NCBI GenBank assembly: GCA_963693315.1
Contig: OY856187.1
Coordinates: 46,152,235-46,216,234, forward strand
DNA length: 64,000 nucleotides
Source: Diogma glabrata
Taxonomy: Eukaryota; Arthropoda; Insecta; Diptera; Cylindrotomidae
Direction: 5' to 3'
Below the pieces are notes generated by a model. The model was not told the DNA's origin and did not search any database. It saw only the letters and a program-made list of their open reading frames with translations. The translations under genes were made by a program, and so were the position numbers. This document shows, piece after piece, positions 63,912 through 64,000 of the stretch (position 1 is the first letter of the stretch; each line of letters starts with the position of its first letter).

Positions 63912-64000
<89 letters not shown>
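63912..64000. repeat. (TA)n microsatellite at the window edge
   Basis: At least 89 bp of uninterrupted TA repeat that continues past the window. Confidence 0.97.

Noticed and set aside
1..64000. tRNA or rRNA genes, retroviral env genes, defence-type gene clusters
   Set aside because: I looked for tRNA cloverleaf boxes next to the elements, env-like frames after each pol, and unusual gene clusters, and saw none; a tRNA scan and a protein-domain search would be the decisive tests.
63912..64000. Telomere- or centromere-type repeat at the edge
   Set aside because: It is a plain (TA)n microsatellite cut by the window end.

Overview
This window looks like insect nuclear DNA, most likely a fly. 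It is strongly A+T rich by eye (not counted), has no operon-like packing, carries 58-70 bp GT-AG introns typical of compact insect genes, and is filled with insect-type transposable elements. I found no intact single-copy host gene. Almost everything recognisable is a transposon, a transposon relic, a repeat, or a decayed host-gene copy.

Region by region. (1) 1-12.8 kb: a decayed CHMP7-like (ESCRT-III, Snf7 family) gene copy is split at the first bases of its second exon by a Ty3/gypsy element with CsRn1-clade features (960-12004, 4-bp target duplication AATC). That element is itself split inside reverse transcriptase by a full-length, open Ty1/copia element on the minus strand (4148-8598, 5-bp duplication TATCG). 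(2) 13.6-18.2 kb: a minus-strand Ty3/gypsy element with identical 181-bp LTRs (5-bp duplication CACAC) and a broken integrase. (3) 18.4-25.4 kb: a three-level nest. A short inverted-repeat element holds a 656-bp hAT element (8-bp duplication GATGGTGT), which holds a second CsRn1-like gypsy element with identical 461-bp LTRs (4-bp duplication ACTG). (4) 25.7-34.1 kb: a dense MITE field, several with clean target duplications, breaking a minus-strand Jockey-like non-LTR relic into pieces. (5) 36.1-42.7 kb: a minus-strand gypsy element with gag, protease and pol but only one recognisable LTR. (6) 43.1-46.2 kb: a minus-strand non-LTR element with an open 991-codon endonuclease/reverse transcriptase frame and a poly(A) tail. 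(7) 48-54.5 kb: two relics of a Helitron helicase C-terminus, a 95-bp perfect palindrome and three tandem arrays. (8) 58.5-60 kb: a decayed LDL-receptor-related (LRP-type) gene copy that keeps two short introns. (9) 60-64 kb: more MITEs, a gypsy integrase relic, a decayed cysteine-rich ORF and a (TA)n tract running off the window.

How the parts relate: the nesting gives a relative order of insertions. The CHMP7-like copy is older than gypsy-1, which is older than the copia. The outer MITE is older than the hAT, which is older than gypsy-2. Gypsy-1 and gypsy-2 share gag and pol architecture, a CHCC gag finger and a primer site resembling the tRNA-Trp type, so they belong to one clade but different families. 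They connect gag to pol differently: gypsy-2 has a canonical -1 slippery heptamer placed right at the gag stop, while gypsy-1 has a nine-A run that puts pol in the +1 frame.

I did not find a convincing new functional system. The observations most worth a second look are the 95-bp perfect palindrome, the gypsy-1 Gag with a membrane-like N-terminus, the nested hAT carrying a small conserved-phase ORF, and the repeated combination of identical LTRs with broken pol frames, which could be biological or could be residual assembly error.
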